A DNA stretch of 19,595 nucleotides from SIG603 sp964370115. GTDB lineage: Bacteria > Bacillota > Clostridia > Oscillospirales > Acutalibacteraceae. A model generated the notes under the pieces. That model was not told where the DNA came from, made no database searches, and saw nothing but the letters and a program-made list of their open reading frames with translations. Location: positions 1-19,595 of the forward strand of contig CAYJIA010000040.1 of NCBI GenBank assembly GCA_964370115.1. Direction: 5' to 3'. Shown here piece after piece: positions 7,465 to 15,326 of this stretch (position 1 is its first letter; each line of letters opens with the position of its first letter). The position numbers were made by a program, and so were the translations under genes.

Positions 7465-8106
7465 ATGTTTAATAAACTAAAAACAGATTTAGACCTAGTT
7501 TTAAAGCGCGACCCTGCCGCAAGGTCAAGGGCAGAAGTGTTCCTTTTATACTCAGGATTTAAAGCAGTGCGCTCATATAGGCGAGCAAACTGGTTTTATA
7601 GACATAACATGAAATTTATGGCTAGGTTTATATCTCAACGATCAAGAAAAAAGACGGGTATTGAAATTCACCCTGGCGCAACAATTGGAAAAAATTTCTT
7701 TATAGACCACGGAATGGGCGTGGTGATAGGCGAAACCACGATAATAGGAGACAACTGTATAGTCTACCAAAACGTCACCCTAGGTGGCACGGGTAAAGAC
7801 CAAGGCAAAAGACACCCAACACTAGGAAACAACGTCTTAGTCGGTGCGGGGGCAAAAATCTTAGGACCTTTTAAGGTGGGAGATAACTCCAGAATTGCGG
7901 CAGGTGCCGTGGTGTTAAGCGAAGTCCCCGAAAACGCAACAGCCGTCGGTGTGCCCGCAAGGATAGTTAAAATAAACGGACAAAAGCAAACAGAGCTTTT
8001 AGACCAAATAGGAATTACCGACCCCATAAAACAAGAGTTTGCAAGGCTTGAAGAAAAAATAAAAGAGCTTACAAATGAGATAGATAATTTGAAAAAGAAA
8101 GGCTAG
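7465..8106 (+). CDS. cysE: Serine O-acetyltransferase
   Basis: This enzyme transfers acetyl from acetyl-CoA to L-serine, giving O-acetylserine, the first committed step of cysteine synthesis in the cytosol. It has 213 residues, the short form common in Firmicutes. The N-terminal helices (1-60) are followed by a left-handed beta-helix of hexapeptide repeats (about 66-168) with the catalytic D81-H82 (DHGMGVVIGET) and H117 (KRHPTL), and the VGVPARIV turn (161-168). Residues 190-213 form a charged probable coiled coil. GGGAGGG (7452-7458) sets the start. It lies four bases upstream of cysS, so the two genes form an operon, an arrangement also seen in other Firmicutes. Control by a T-box looks excluded by the short leader. 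Confidence 0.95.
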   Translation: MFNKLKTDLDLVLKRDPAARSRAEVFLLYSGFKAVRSYRRANWFYRHNMKFMARFISQRSRKKTGIEIHPGATIGKNFFIDHGMGVVIGETTIIGDNCIVYQNVTLGGTGKDQGKRHPTLGNNVLVGAGAKILGPFKVGDNSRIAAGAVVLSEVPENATAVGVPARIVKINGQKQTELLDQIGITDPIKQEFARLEEKIKELTNEIDNLKKKG

Positions 8107-8110
8107 TAAA

Positions 8111-9523
8111 ATGAAACTTTACAACTCACTTACCCAAAAAAGAGAAGATTTTATACCGCATGAAGATAAAAAGGTCAAGATGTATACCTGCGGACCTACC
8201 GTGTATCACTTTGCACATATCGGAAACTTGCGCACCTACATAATGGAAGATGCGCTCGAGAGATTTTTGTCGTATGAGGGATATGACGTAAAAAGAGTTA
8301 TGAATATAACCGACGTTGGACATCTGGCAAGCGATGCCGACACGGGTGAAGATAAAATGCTAAAAGGCGCTAAAAGAGAGAATAAAAGCGTTTTGGATAT
8401 AGCAAAATACTACACTGACGCGTTTTTTGCCGACTGCGAAAAACTCAACATAAAAAAACCTGAAATCATAGTGCCTGCAAGTTCTTTTGTTCCAGAGTAT
8501 ATAGAGATGATTGAAACCTTGATAGAAAAAGGATATGCGTATTTTGCAGGTGGAAACGTGTATTTTGACACATCAAAACTTGAAAAATACTATGTCTTTG
8601 GAAATTTTGAAGAAGAAGATCTTGAGATAGGTGTTAGAGATTCTGTTGAACAAGACGACAATAAGAAAAATAAAAGCGACTTTGTACTTTGGTTTACAAA
8701 ATCGAAGTTTGAAGACCAAGAGCTAAAATGGGATAGCCCATGGGGTAATGGTTACCCAGGTTGGCACATTGAGTGCTCGGCGATTTCGATGAAATACTTA
8801 GGCGAATACCTAGACATACACTGCGGAGGTGTGGACAACGCCTTCCCTCACCACACAAATGAAATAGCACAAAGTGAGGCGTACACTGGGCATAAATGGT
8901 GTAATTACTGGTTCCATGTGCTACATCTAAACGACAATTCGGGTAAAATGAGCAAGTCAAAAGGCGAATTTTTAACCGTGTCACTGCTTGAGGACAAGGG
9001 ATATGACCCTATGGCATATAGATTTTTCTGCTTGCAGTCTCATTACAGACGTCCGCTTGCTTTTTCATATGACAGCCTAGACAATGCGGTTATAGCATAC
9101 GAGAAACTTCTGTCAAGAATTTCTACCCTAAAAGAAGAGGGCGAAGTCGACATTGATTCTGTAAACGAGTTTAAGCAAAAATTCATCGAGGCAGTTGGGG
9201 GAGACCTCAGCACATCTTTAGGCCTTACACTGATTTACGACGTACTAAAAAGTGATTTAAGCGACAATACAAAACTTGAGATAATAAACGATTTTGACAA
9301 GGTTTTGGCACTATCACTGGTAGAAAACGCTAAAAAGTTAAACGACAACTCAGGTGTAGACGAGAGCTTATCAAAAGAAATAGAAGAGCTTATAGAAAAA
9401 AGGACTGTCGCCCGAGCACAAAAAGACTGGGCAACAGCCGATAGCATAAGAGATAGGCTAAATGAGATGAATGTAGTGGTAGAAGACACCGCCGAGGGAA
9501 TTAAGTGGAGAATAGGGAAGTAA
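8111..9523 (+). CDS. cysS: Cysteinyl-tRNA synthetase
   Basis: This 470-residue class I synthetase charges tRNA(Cys). Seen in order: zinc ligand C27 in TCGPTVYH, the HIGH-type motif HIGN (36-39), zinc ligands C222, H247 and E251 with the spacing of the E. coli enzyme, and KMSKS (279-283). A helical anticodon-binding region follows, ending in EGIKWRIGK. The length is normal. Its ribosome binding site (AAAGG) lies in the end of cysE. The stop codon TAA (9521-9523) is directly continuous with repeat element B, and a strong terminator follows at 9601. Confidence 0.97.
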   Translation: MKLYNSLTQKREDFIPHEDKKVKMYTCGPTVYHFAHIGNLRTYIMEDALERFLSYEGYDVKRVMNITDVGHLASDADTGEDKMLKGAKRENKSVLDIAKYYTDAFFADCEKLNIKKPEIIVPASSFVPEYIEMIETLIEKGYAYFAGGNVYFDTSKLEKYYVFGNFEEEDLEIGVRDSVEQDDNKKNKSDFVLWFTKSKFEDQELKWDSPWGNGYPGWHIECSAISMKYLGEYLDIHCGGVDNAFPHHTNEIAQSEAYTGHKWCNYWFHVLHLNDNSGKMSKSKGEFLTVSLLEDKGYDPMAYRFFCLQSHYRRPLAFSYDSLDNAVIAYEKLLSRISTLKEEGEVDIDSVNEFKQKFIEAVGGDLSTSLGLTLIYDVLKSDLSDNTKLEIINDFDKVLALSLVENAKKLNDNSGVDESLSKEIEELIEKRTVARAQKDWATADSIRDRLNEMNVVVEDTAEGIKWRIGK

Positions 9524-9582
9524 TTAATAGTTAATAATGAATAATTAATAATTGTGGGTCACGCCTGTGGCGTGGTTTGATT
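9521..9582. repeat. Modular palindromic element, copy B (half element)
   Basis: This stretch begins at the cysS stop codon with TAATTAATAGTTAATAATG and continues AT-rich to the hairpin CACGCC-tgt-GGCGTG (9560-9574) and GTTTGATTA. This matches the left half of copies C, D and G. The second half is missing and is replaced by the motif TTTGATACGCTGAA (9589-9602), which runs into the terminator. It appears to be a truncated copy. Confidence 0.7.
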
Positions 9583-9600
9583 ATAAAATTTGATACGCTG

Positions 9601-9630
9601 AACGGGTGGAAATTCTCCACCCGTTTTTTT
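9601..9630 (+). terminator. Terminator of cysE-cysS
   Basis: AACGGGTGGA and TCCACCCGTT form a perfect 10-bp stem with loop AATTC, followed by seven T residues on the plus strand. There is no T run on the minus strand, so it serves cysS and is not an efficient terminator for the convergent metal ATPase gene. Confidence 0.9.
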
Positions 9631-11534
9631 CAACTAATTTTTTTATCATAGAGCCTTGCTGCGTTTAGTACCACAAGCACCGAGCCTGCGTTGTGCACCA
9701 GTGCACCTGTTGCTGGGTTTAATAGTCCCATTACCGAAAGAATAATTGCAACAAAGTTTATTGCCATTGAAAGGCAGATGTTAAACTTAATCGAAAAAAT
9801 AGTTGCATTCGAGAGCTTTTTGATATAGGAAATTTTTGAAATATCGTCGCCCATAATTGCAATATCTGCGGCATCTACCGCTATATCACTTCCCATGGTG
9901 CCCATTGCTACTCCTACTGTTGCGGTTTTAAGTGCAGGTGCGTCGTTTACTCCGTCGCCTACCATGCACACACCGCCTGACTGTTCCATTATAGATTTTA
10001 CAGCCTCGACCTTGCCTTCGGGTAAAAGAGAGGAATAAACCTTGCTAATTCCGACTTTATTAGCGATAAAGTTAGCACTTTTTTCATTGTCACCCGTAAG
10101 TAACACAGTTTTGCTTATGCCAGCCGTTTTAAGTTGGGAAATAGCGGTGGTCGATGTGTCTTTAATTTCGTCTGACAGGCCGATAACTCCGATTACACCC
10201 TCGTTTGTTGCAGTTATAATAACAGCCTTTCCTTGACCTGTTAAGGTGTCAATAAATTCTGAAACCTCTTTGTTTATTTCGACTTTCGCCTCATCTTCAA
10301 TCATTTTTATATTACCGCAGAATATGGTTTTTCCGTCTACCTTTGCGCTTACTCCTTTTCCGACAGTCATTGCAAAGCTTTCTATTTCTAAAAGTTTCAC
10401 GGCGTTTTCTTTTGCATATCCGACAACTGCCTTGCCTATTGGGTGCTCTGAACGTCCCTCGACAGAGGATACTAAGGAAATAAGCTCGCTTTGGCTAGCT
10501 CCAAAACTTTTTATGTCGCTTACTATTAGTTTGCCACGGGTTATGGTACCTGTTTTGTCAAAGGCTATGGTAGTGACACTTCCCATGCGTTCTAGTGCTT
10601 CGCCCGACTTAATTAAAACACCTTTTTTTGTAGCCTGCCCGATTGCCGCCATAATTGAGGTAGGCGTTGCAAGAGCCAAGGCGCAAGGGCAAAATACAAC
10701 GAGTACAGTTACGGCGCGCACCAATGCATCGTCTGGCATAGCCATGCCAAAGGCAAGTACAAGGTAAGTTACCGCCGCAATTAAAATCGCAATAGGCACA
10801 AGCCACGCTGCCCATTTGTCCACGATTTTTTGCATGGGCGCCTTGTTTTGCTCGGCGTCTTCTACAAGTTTAATCATTTTTTGGAGAGAAGAATTTTCAA
10901 ACGATCTTGTGACCTTTACGTCGACACTTCCGTAGCGGTTTATTGTGCCGGTGAAAACTTCGTCGCCAAGTGACTTGTCGACAGGTAGGCTTTCGCCTGT
11001 CATAATACTTTGGTCAACTGTGGTGTTGCCGACAAGAATTACACCGTCAGATGGAAAACTTTCACCGGGTAAAACTCTTATGGTATCGCCTTTTTTTATC
11101 TCTTTGGCATCTATCATTTTTTCGCCGTCATCGGTGATGACTCTGCCTTTAGTCGGCACAAGGTTTAGAAGTTTTTCTATGCCTTTTTTTGCTTTTTCGA
11201 CAGTCCTGTCTTCAAGCCATTCGCCGATTGCCATTATAAATGCAACTTCTCCAGCGGCAAAGATATCGCCTATTGAAATTGCCGCTATCATAGCGATAGT
11301 GATTAAAAGCGCAGAGCTTATAAACCTTTGTGTTATAACTCTGTGCAGTGCAAGATGGGCAAGCGGTGTGCCAGATATAAGAATTGAAGCCCATGCGAAA
11401 TTTACCATCAGAGTATTTTCTATGCCCATGCTCAAAGGCAAAATGTATTCACCTACAAAACTTACGGCAAGGCACAGTCCCGACACCCATAACATCGCAA
11501 CGGAATTTAAAAATTTTGTTAGCCTTGAAAACAT
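9630..11534 (-). CDS. P1B-type heavy-metal-transporting ATPase
   Basis: This 634-residue membrane pump uses ATP to export a transition-metal cation. The motifs are intact: GEWLEDRT (104-111), TGES (179-182), the membrane metal site CPC (282-284), phosphorylation site DKTGT (D326), the HP pair (H364-P365), and GDGVND (526-531). It has no N-terminal metal-binding domain or Cys/His-rich tail. The last membrane segments have the form HNAGSVLVVLNAARL (614-628). These lack the MxxSS pattern of Cu(I) pumps (CopA) and the aspartate expected in Zn/Cd pumps (ZntA/CadA). The metal is therefore uncertain; the adjacent CsoR argues for copper. AAAGGAG (11542-11548) overlaps the csoR stop, so translation is probably coupled. 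Confidence 0.93.
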   Translation of the reverse strand: MFSRLTKFLNSVAMLWVSGLCLAVSFVGEYILPLSMGIENTLMVNFAWASILISGTPLAHLALHRVITQRFISSALLITIAMIAAISIGDIFAAGEVAFIMAIGEWLEDRTVEKAKKGIEKLLNLVPTKGRVITDDGEKMIDAKEIKKGDTIRVLPGESFPSDGVILVGNTTVDQSIMTGESLPVDKSLGDEVFTGTINRYGSVDVKVTRSFENSSLQKMIKLVEDAEQNKAPMQKIVDKWAAWLVPIAILIAAVTYLVLAFGMAMPDDALVRAVTVLVVFCPCALALATPTSIMAAIGQATKKGVLIKSGEALERMGSVTTIAFDKTGTITRGKLIVSDIKSFGASQSELISLVSSVEGRSEHPIGKAVVGYAKENAVKLLEIESFAMTVGKGVSAKVDGKTIFCGNIKMIEDEAKVEINKEVSEFIDTLTGQGKAVIITATNEGVIGVIGLSDEIKDTSTTAISQLKTAGISKTVLLTGDNEKSANFIANKVGISKVYSSLLPEGKVEAVKSIMEQSGGVCMVGDGVNDAPALKTATVGVAMGTMGSDIAVDAADIAIMGDDISKISYIKKLSNATIFSIKFNICLSMAINFVAIILSVMGLLNPATGALVHNAGSVLVVLNAARLYDKKIS

Positions 11535-11546
11535 AAAATTTCTCCT

Positions 11547-11822
11547 TTATATAGTCTTAGAAAATTGATTTAGGGCGGAAATTAGATTTTTTATGGTTTC
11601 GTCTTCATTGCCATCTTTAATTCCATCTAATATGCAGTGGTGCATATGACCCTCAAGAATTGCCTGTCCAGTTTTATGCAGTGCAGACTTTACCGCACCT
11701 ATTTGAATTAAAATAGCCTCGCAGGGCTTGTCTTCGTTTACCATTTTTTGTATTCCACGAACTTGTCCCTCGATTTTTTTTAATCGTTTTGTTATAGCGT
11801 CTACGTCCATACATTGTTTCAT
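11547..11822 (-). CDS. csoR: CsoR-family metal-sensing repressor
   Basis: This 91-residue all-helical DNA-binding protein represses its own operon until a metal binds. The Cu(I) ligand set of CsoR is present with exact spacing: C34, H59 and C63 (matching C36-H61-C65 of the Mycobacterium protein). The second-shell residues Tyr, Lys and Glu of that protein are not conserved (here P33, I39, N79), so the response may differ. An extra C4 and an HMHHC cluster (59-63) are notable. AAGGAGG at 11830-11836 supports the start. An internal Met at residue 5 is a possible alternative. It is the first gene of an operon with the metal ATPase, 12 bases apart, behind an operator/promoter. Confidence 0.9.
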   Translation of the reverse strand: MKQCMDVDAITKRLKKIEGQVRGIQKMVNEDKPCEAILIQIGAVKSALHKTGQAILEGHMHHCILDGIKDGNEDETIKNLISALNQFSKTI

Positions 11823-11840
11823 AATAAAACCTCCTTAATT

Positions 11841-11859
11841 TATACCCGTAGGGGGTATA
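11841..11859 (-). promoter_or_regulatory. Probable CsoR operator
   Basis: TATACCC-gtagg-GGGTATA is a perfect 7-bp-arm dyad with a G/C core, as in known CsoR-type boxes (TACCC...GGGTA). It lies just downstream of the -10 box, over the expected transcription start, which suits repression. Confidence 0.8.
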
Positions 11860-11864
11860 GGTAT

Positions 11865-11893
11865 ATAATAAACCGAGTTTCATAATTTGTCAA
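11865..11893 (-). promoter_or_regulatory. Promoter of csoR-metal ATPase operon
   Basis: On the minus strand TTGACA (complement of 11888-11893), a 17-base spacer and TATTAT (complement of 11865-11870) form a near-consensus promoter directly upstream of the operator. Confidence 0.85.
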
Positions 11894-11910
11894 GAAAAAA
11901 AACGAAAAAA

Positions 11911-11935
11911 CGAACAGGTTAAAAAAACCTGTCCG
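11911..11935 (-). terminator. Terminator of the nucleoside-salvage operon (bidirectional)
   Basis: CGAACAGGTT and AACCTGTCCG pair (one mismatch) around an A5 loop. On the minus strand the stem is followed by CGTTTTTTCGTTTTTTTT; on the plus strand by CTTTTTT. It lies downstream of deoB beyond repeat element C and insulates deoB from the csoR promoter. Confidence 0.85.
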
Positions 11936-11940
11936 CTTTT

Positions 11941-12057
11941 TTAATTGATAATTAATAATGAATAATTAATAATTGTGGTGAAAACGCATTGCGTTTTTTG
12001 ATTAAAACACGCCAAAGGCGTGAACAACAATTCTCCATTCTCAATTCTTCATTCTCA
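11941..12057. repeat. Modular palindromic element, copy C
   Basis: This complete element runs from an AT-rich left arm (TTAATTGATAATTAATAATG) to hairpin AAAACGC-att-GCGTTTT (11981-11997), the link TTGATTAAAA, hairpin CACGCC-aaa-GGCGTG (12008-12022), and a right arm of CATTCTCAATTCTTCATTC type. It has the same parts as copy D in the reverse orientation. The deoB stop codon lies inside its right end. Confidence 0.85.
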
Positions 12058-13203
12058 ATCATCAAAAAAGTTCTCTTCAACAATTTCCCCTATCCTCATA
12101 AAACCGTGGTGGTCGGGGATTTTTCCTGTTTCGTCTAAATTTTTTCCGTACATAATAAGCGGAACATACTCTCTTGTGTGGTCACTGCCTTTAAAACTTG
12201 GGTCTGTGCCGTGGTCGGCGGTTATCATCACTAGGTCGTTATCTTTTAAAACTGCCAATAATTCGCCTAGTTTTTCGTCAAACTTCATCAGCTCGTCGGC
12301 GTAGCCTTGTATGTTTCGTCTATGTCCCCACAGGGCGTCAAAATCTACTAAATTTGTGAAGCAAAGTCCAGTAAAATCCTTGTTTTTTACCGCCTCTATG
12401 GTTTGCTCCATTCCTTGTACAGAACTCTTTGAAGTAACATACTCGGTGATGCCTTGGCCGTTGAAAATATCGTTTATTTTGCCGATAGAGAAAGTGGCGA
12501 AACCTTTTTCTGAGAGTCTGTCGAGTGTTGTTTTATGAGGCGGTGAAAGCGCATAGTCGTGGCGATTTGAGGTTCGTTTAAACTCGCCTTTTTTAAGCCC
12601 CGTATACGGCCTTGCTATAATTCTTCCGACTTTCCACTGTTCCTTCATCGTGATTTCTCTTGCAAATTTGCAGTAATCGTATAGTTTTTCGAGTCCCATA
12701 GTCTCTTCGTTTCCGCAAATTTGAAGCACGGAGTCGGCAGAGGTATAGACGATTAGGCTGTTATTGTTTATTTCTTCATCGGCAAATTCATCTATAATTT
12801 CCGTGCCACTGGCGGATTTATTTCCCACCACTTTTCTTCCAGAATATTTTTCTATCTCGTCGATAAGCTCCTTTGGAAAACCTGTTTCGGTAAAGGTGAT
12901 AAAAGGTTCTTTTGTTGTGACGCCCATCATCTCCCAGTGGCCTGTCATGGTGTCCTTGCCCACACTTTTTTCGGAGAGTTTACAAAATGCACCCAGTGGA
13001 TTTTCCACGGGATTTATGCCTTTTAAGTCGCATAAATTTGCAATCCCCAGCTTTTGAAGATTGGGTATTGCAAAATTTTTAGCATATTTTGCAATATGGC
13101 CTAAGGTGTTTGAGCCCTCGTCACCATAGTCTTTTGCGTCTGGTGCAAAGCCTATGCCTAAAGAGTCGATTACTATTAAAAAAATTCGTTTAAACTTGCT
13201 CAT
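12055..13203 (-). CDS. deoB: Phosphopentomutase
   Basis: This enzyme converts (deoxy)ribose 1-phosphate to the 5-phosphate, linking nucleoside breakdown to central metabolism and PRPP. It has 382 residues, close to the usual 390. It belongs to the alkaline-phosphatase-like fold: metal aspartate D13 in VIDSLGIG, the phosphorylated threonine T85 in KDTMTGHWE (same number as in the Bacillus enzyme), and the late metal site TADHGTDPS with SDHTREYVP. GAGGAAA upstream of 13203 overlaps the end of cdd (7-base gap), as expected in an operon. The protein ends in ENFFDD, and its TGA is part of the ATTGAGAAT end of repeat element C, so the last codons may have been set by the element. Confidence 0.96.
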   Translation of the reverse strand: MSKFKRIFLIVIDSLGIGFAPDAKDYGDEGSNTLGHIAKYAKNFAIPNLQKLGIANLCDLKGINPVENPLGAFCKLSEKSVGKDTMTGHWEMMGVTTKEPFITFTETGFPKELIDEIEKYSGRKVVGNKSASGTEIIDEFADEEINNNSLIVYTSADSVLQICGNEETMGLEKLYDYCKFAREITMKEQWKVGRIIARPYTGLKKGEFKRTSNRHDYALSPPHKTTLDRLSEKGFATFSIGKINDIFNGQGITEYVTSKSSVQGMEQTIEAVKNKDFTGLCFTNLVDFDALWGHRRNIQGYADELMKFDEKLGELLAVLKDNDLVMITADHGTDPSFKGSDHTREYVPLIMYGKNLDETGKIPDHHGFMRIGEIVEENFFDD

Positions 13204-13210
13204 ATTTTCC

Positions 13211-13630
13211 TCACTTTAAATTGTCGGGGCCAAAACTTAGCGGTAAGAGTTCTTTGAGTTTTAAAATTTTGTAGTCACACACATTTTTTGCAAGTATAAT
13301 TTCAAAGTTTTCCACACTGCAAAACTCTGCCATTACCTGCCTACAGACTCCACAAGGAGCGGTAAAGTCTGTCAAAACTCCATCTTTTCCACCTACGACA
13401 CAAATTGCGCTAAATTCTCTTATATTTTCTGAAACAGCCTTAAAAAACGCCGTTCTCTCCGCACAATTTGTCGGGGTATACGCCGCATTTTCTATGTTTG
13501 CACCCGTTATAACTTGCCCGTTTTTGCATAAAAGAGCCGCCCCTACCTTAAAATTTGAGTAGGGGCTGTATGAATTATCCATGGCGTTTATCGCCATTTC
13601 TATTAGATTTTTTATCAAAGCTTGTTCCAT
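13211..13630 (-). CDS. cdd: Cytidine deaminase
   Basis: This 139-residue zinc enzyme (the small tetrameric type) deaminates cytidine and deoxycytidine to uridine and deoxyuridine. Visible motifs are SPYSNFKVGAAL (22-33), the zinc/catalytic site NCAER (C56, proton-shuttling E58) and PCGVCRQ (C93, C96). The gene begins one base after the deoD stop codon, with GGAG inside deoD, so it is tightly coupled. Its product uridine feeds Udp two genes upstream. Confidence 0.97.
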   Translation of the reverse strand: MEQALIKNLIEMAINAMDNSYSPYSNFKVGAALLCKNGQVITGANIENAAYTPTNCAERTAFFKAVSENIREFSAICVVGGKDGVLTDFTAPCGVCRQVMAEFCSVENFEIILAKNVCDYKILKLKELLPLSFGPDNLK

Positions 13631-13631
13631 T

Positions 13632-14336
13632 TTAAATCTCCAAGGCTATTTCCATCATGTCTCTAAAGCTTGTTTGTCTCTCTTCGGGGCTTAAGTTTTG
13701 CTCTTTGTAAATATGGTCAGAAACGGTTAAAATGCAAAGTGCTTTTTTGCCAAGGTAGGCAGCGTTCATATAAAGTGCTGCCGCCTCCATTTCAACGGCT
13801 AAAACGCCCATGCTTTTCCATCTGTCTGCCGAGGTTTTGTCCGCGCCATAAAAAACGTCAGAAGAAACAATGCTTCCCACTGTTACTTTTTTGCCCTTTT
13901 CGGCCGCTACATTTACCGCTTTTTGAAGTAACTCAAAGCTAGCAGTAGGTGCATAATGACCTGGTAAATTGTACTGTGAAACATAGTTTGAGTCGGTGCA
14001 AGCCGACATGCCTATTACTATGTCCATGGCGTTTAAATCGTCGCTAAATGCGCCAGCCGAGCCTATTCTTATAATATTTTCAACCTCGTAAAAACTATAA
14101 AGTTCGTAGGAATAAATACCGATAGACGGCATACCCATGCCACTTCCCATGACAGATATTTCACGTCCTTTGTAAGTTCCAGTATAGCCAAACATGTTTC
14201 TAACAGTGTTAAAGCATTTTACATTTTCTAAGTAAGTGTCCGCTATAAACTTTGCCCTTAGTGGATCCCCTGGCATTAAAACGGTCTTGGCGATATCGCC
14301 TTTCTTTGCGGTATTGTGTGCTGTTGGTGCTGACAT
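13632..14336 (-). CDS. deoD: Purine nucleoside phosphorylase, hexameric DeoD type
   Basis: This enzyme splits purine (deoxy)nucleosides with phosphate to base and (deoxy)ribose 1-phosphate. It has 234 residues, the normal size. Landmarks are MPGDPLRAKFIA (21-32) with phosphate-binding G23/R27, R90 in IRIGSAG, the nucleoside-site VEMEAAALY (181-189), and the catalytic D207 in TVSDHI. AAGGAGG (14344-14350) lies eight bases from the ATG. The start of repeat element D touches this ribosome binding site on its upstream side. It is the second gene of udp-deoD-cdd-deoB. Confidence 0.97.
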   Translation of the reverse strand: MSAPTAHNTAKKGDIAKTVLMPGDPLRAKFIADTYLENVKCFNTVRNMFGYTGTYKGREISVMGSGMGMPSIGIYSYELYSFYEVENIIRIGSAGAFSDDLNAMDIVIGMSACTDSNYVSQYNLPGHYAPTASFELLQKAVNVAAEKGKKVTVGSIVSSDVFYGADKTSADRWKSMGVLAVEMEAAALYMNAAYLGKKALCILTVSDHIYKEQNLSPEERQTSFRDMMEIALEI

Positions 14337-14353
14337 AATATTTCCTCCTTTTT

Positions 14354-14474
14354 ATAATTGAGAATGCATAATTAAGAATTGAGAATTATGGTTCACGCCT
14401 ACGGCGTGTTTTGATTAAAAAATGCGTAGCATTTTCACCACAATTCTACATTCTGCATTCTGCATTATCCATTC
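14354..14474. repeat. Modular palindromic element, copy D
   Basis: This complete element has a left arm with ATAATTGAGAATGCATAATT, hairpin CACGCC-tac-GGCGTG (14394-14408), link TTTTGATTAAAAAA, hairpin AATGC-gta-GCATT, then TTCACCACAATTCT and a right arm of repeated ATTCTGC units ending near CCATTCTTAT. It is the same layout as copy C, inverted. It fills the whole gap between udp and deoD, overlaps the 3' end of udp, and is therefore transcribed inside the operon. Confidence 0.85.
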
Positions 14475-15234
14475 TTATAAGTATTCTTATCGCTTCTATT
14501 GCTGTTTTTATTGCATATTCTGTGTCGTGGCATAGGTCGTTTGACATGCCTTTTTTTGCCCTTTCTTGGTTTCCCATTACGGCAAATACGGCGCCTGCTC
14601 TTGCTTTTAAATACGACGACACGGTAAATAATGTTGCGCTTTCCATTTCTGATGCCTTTGCGCCAAGCCTTAGCCATGCCTGCCATTTTTGCTCTAGCTC
14701 ATAGGAAACGGGCTTAGTTTGTGGCGAATGTTGCCCGTAAAATGAGTCTTTTGCCTGAACCACGCCCACGTGATAGTTTTTTCCGCTCTTTTTTGACGCC
14801 TCAACCAAAGCGGTGGTTACATCGAAATCTGCAACGGCGGGAAACTCTATCGGAGCGTATTCCATGCTGGTACCGTCCATTCTTATAGATGCATTTGCCA
14901 CTACCAAGTCGCCTGCCATAACATCTAAGTCCATTCCTCCGCTTGTGCCTACCCTTATAAAAGTGTCACAGCCACACATTACAAGCTCTTCTACAGCAAT
15001 CGCTGTGGACGGACCACCGATTCCAGTAGATGTAACGCTCACTTTAACTCCGTCAAGTGTTCCAGTGTAAGTAACATACTCACGGTTGTCGGCAACTAGC
15101 ACGGGATTGTCAAAATACTTTGCAATTTTTTCGCATCTTTTAGGGTCGCCCGGCAAAATAACATAGCGTCCGACTTCACCTTTACCCACGGCTATGTGAT
15201 AAAGTTTGCCCTCGTCCTTTGAATAGTTTATCAT
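14446..15234 (-). CDS. udp: Uridine phosphorylase-like nucleoside phosphorylase
   Basis: This enzyme splits uridine (and perhaps deoxyuridine/thymidine) with phosphate. The open frame reaches 15249, but nothing resembling a ribosome binding site precedes that codon. GAGAGG at 15242-15247 lies seven bases before the ATG at 15232-15234, so 262 residues is preferred. Features are VILPGDPKRCEKIA (25-38), IRVGTSGG (93-100), FYGQHSPQ (165-172) and the substrate-site SEMESATLF (195-203), as in the NP-I superfamily Udp branch. The last residues (about MDNAECRM) and the TAG are encoded by the right arm of repeat element D, so the native C-terminus was probably replaced. It is the first gene of the salvage operon. 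Confidence 0.9.
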   Translation of the reverse strand: MINYSKDEGKLYHIAVGKGEVGRYVILPGDPKRCEKIAKYFDNPVLVADNREYVTYTGTLDGVKVSVTSTGIGGPSTAIAVEELVMCGCDTFIRVGTSGGMDLDVMAGDLVVANASIRMDGTSMEYAPIEFPAVADFDVTTALVEASKKSGKNYHVGVVQAKDSFYGQHSPQTKPVSYELEQKWQAWLRLGAKASEMESATLFTVSSYLKARAGAVFAVMGNQERAKKGMSNDLCHDTEYAIKTAIEAIRILIRMDNAECRM

Positions 15235-15266
15235 AGCGATACCTCTCATTTTTTTGTTATATAATA

Positions 15267-15295
15267 ATTATAGTAACTCTACATGGCAAAGTCAA
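15267..15295 (-). promoter_or_regulatory. Promoter of udp-deoD-cdd-deoB
   Basis: On the minus strand TTGACT (complement of 15290-15295), a 17-base spacer and TATAAT (complement of 15267-15272) form a strong promoter about 30 bases before the chosen udp start. Confidence 0.87.
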
Positions 15296-15326
15296 CATAA
15301 GAAAATTAAAAGTGGTCAGTATTTTA

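Noticed and set aside
8694..8984. Minus-strand open frame over cysS
   Set aside because: It is antisense to the zinc-site and KMSKS region of cysS; no independent coding evidence.
10246..10767. 173-codon plus-strand open frame
   Set aside because: It is antisense to the central part of the metal ATPase, whose motifs are intact; Ser/Thr/Pro-rich shadow sequence without a start signal.
10945..11568. 207-codon plus-strand open frame
   Set aside because: It is antisense to the metal ATPase N-terminal half and the csoR end; no ribosome binding site and no family resemblance.
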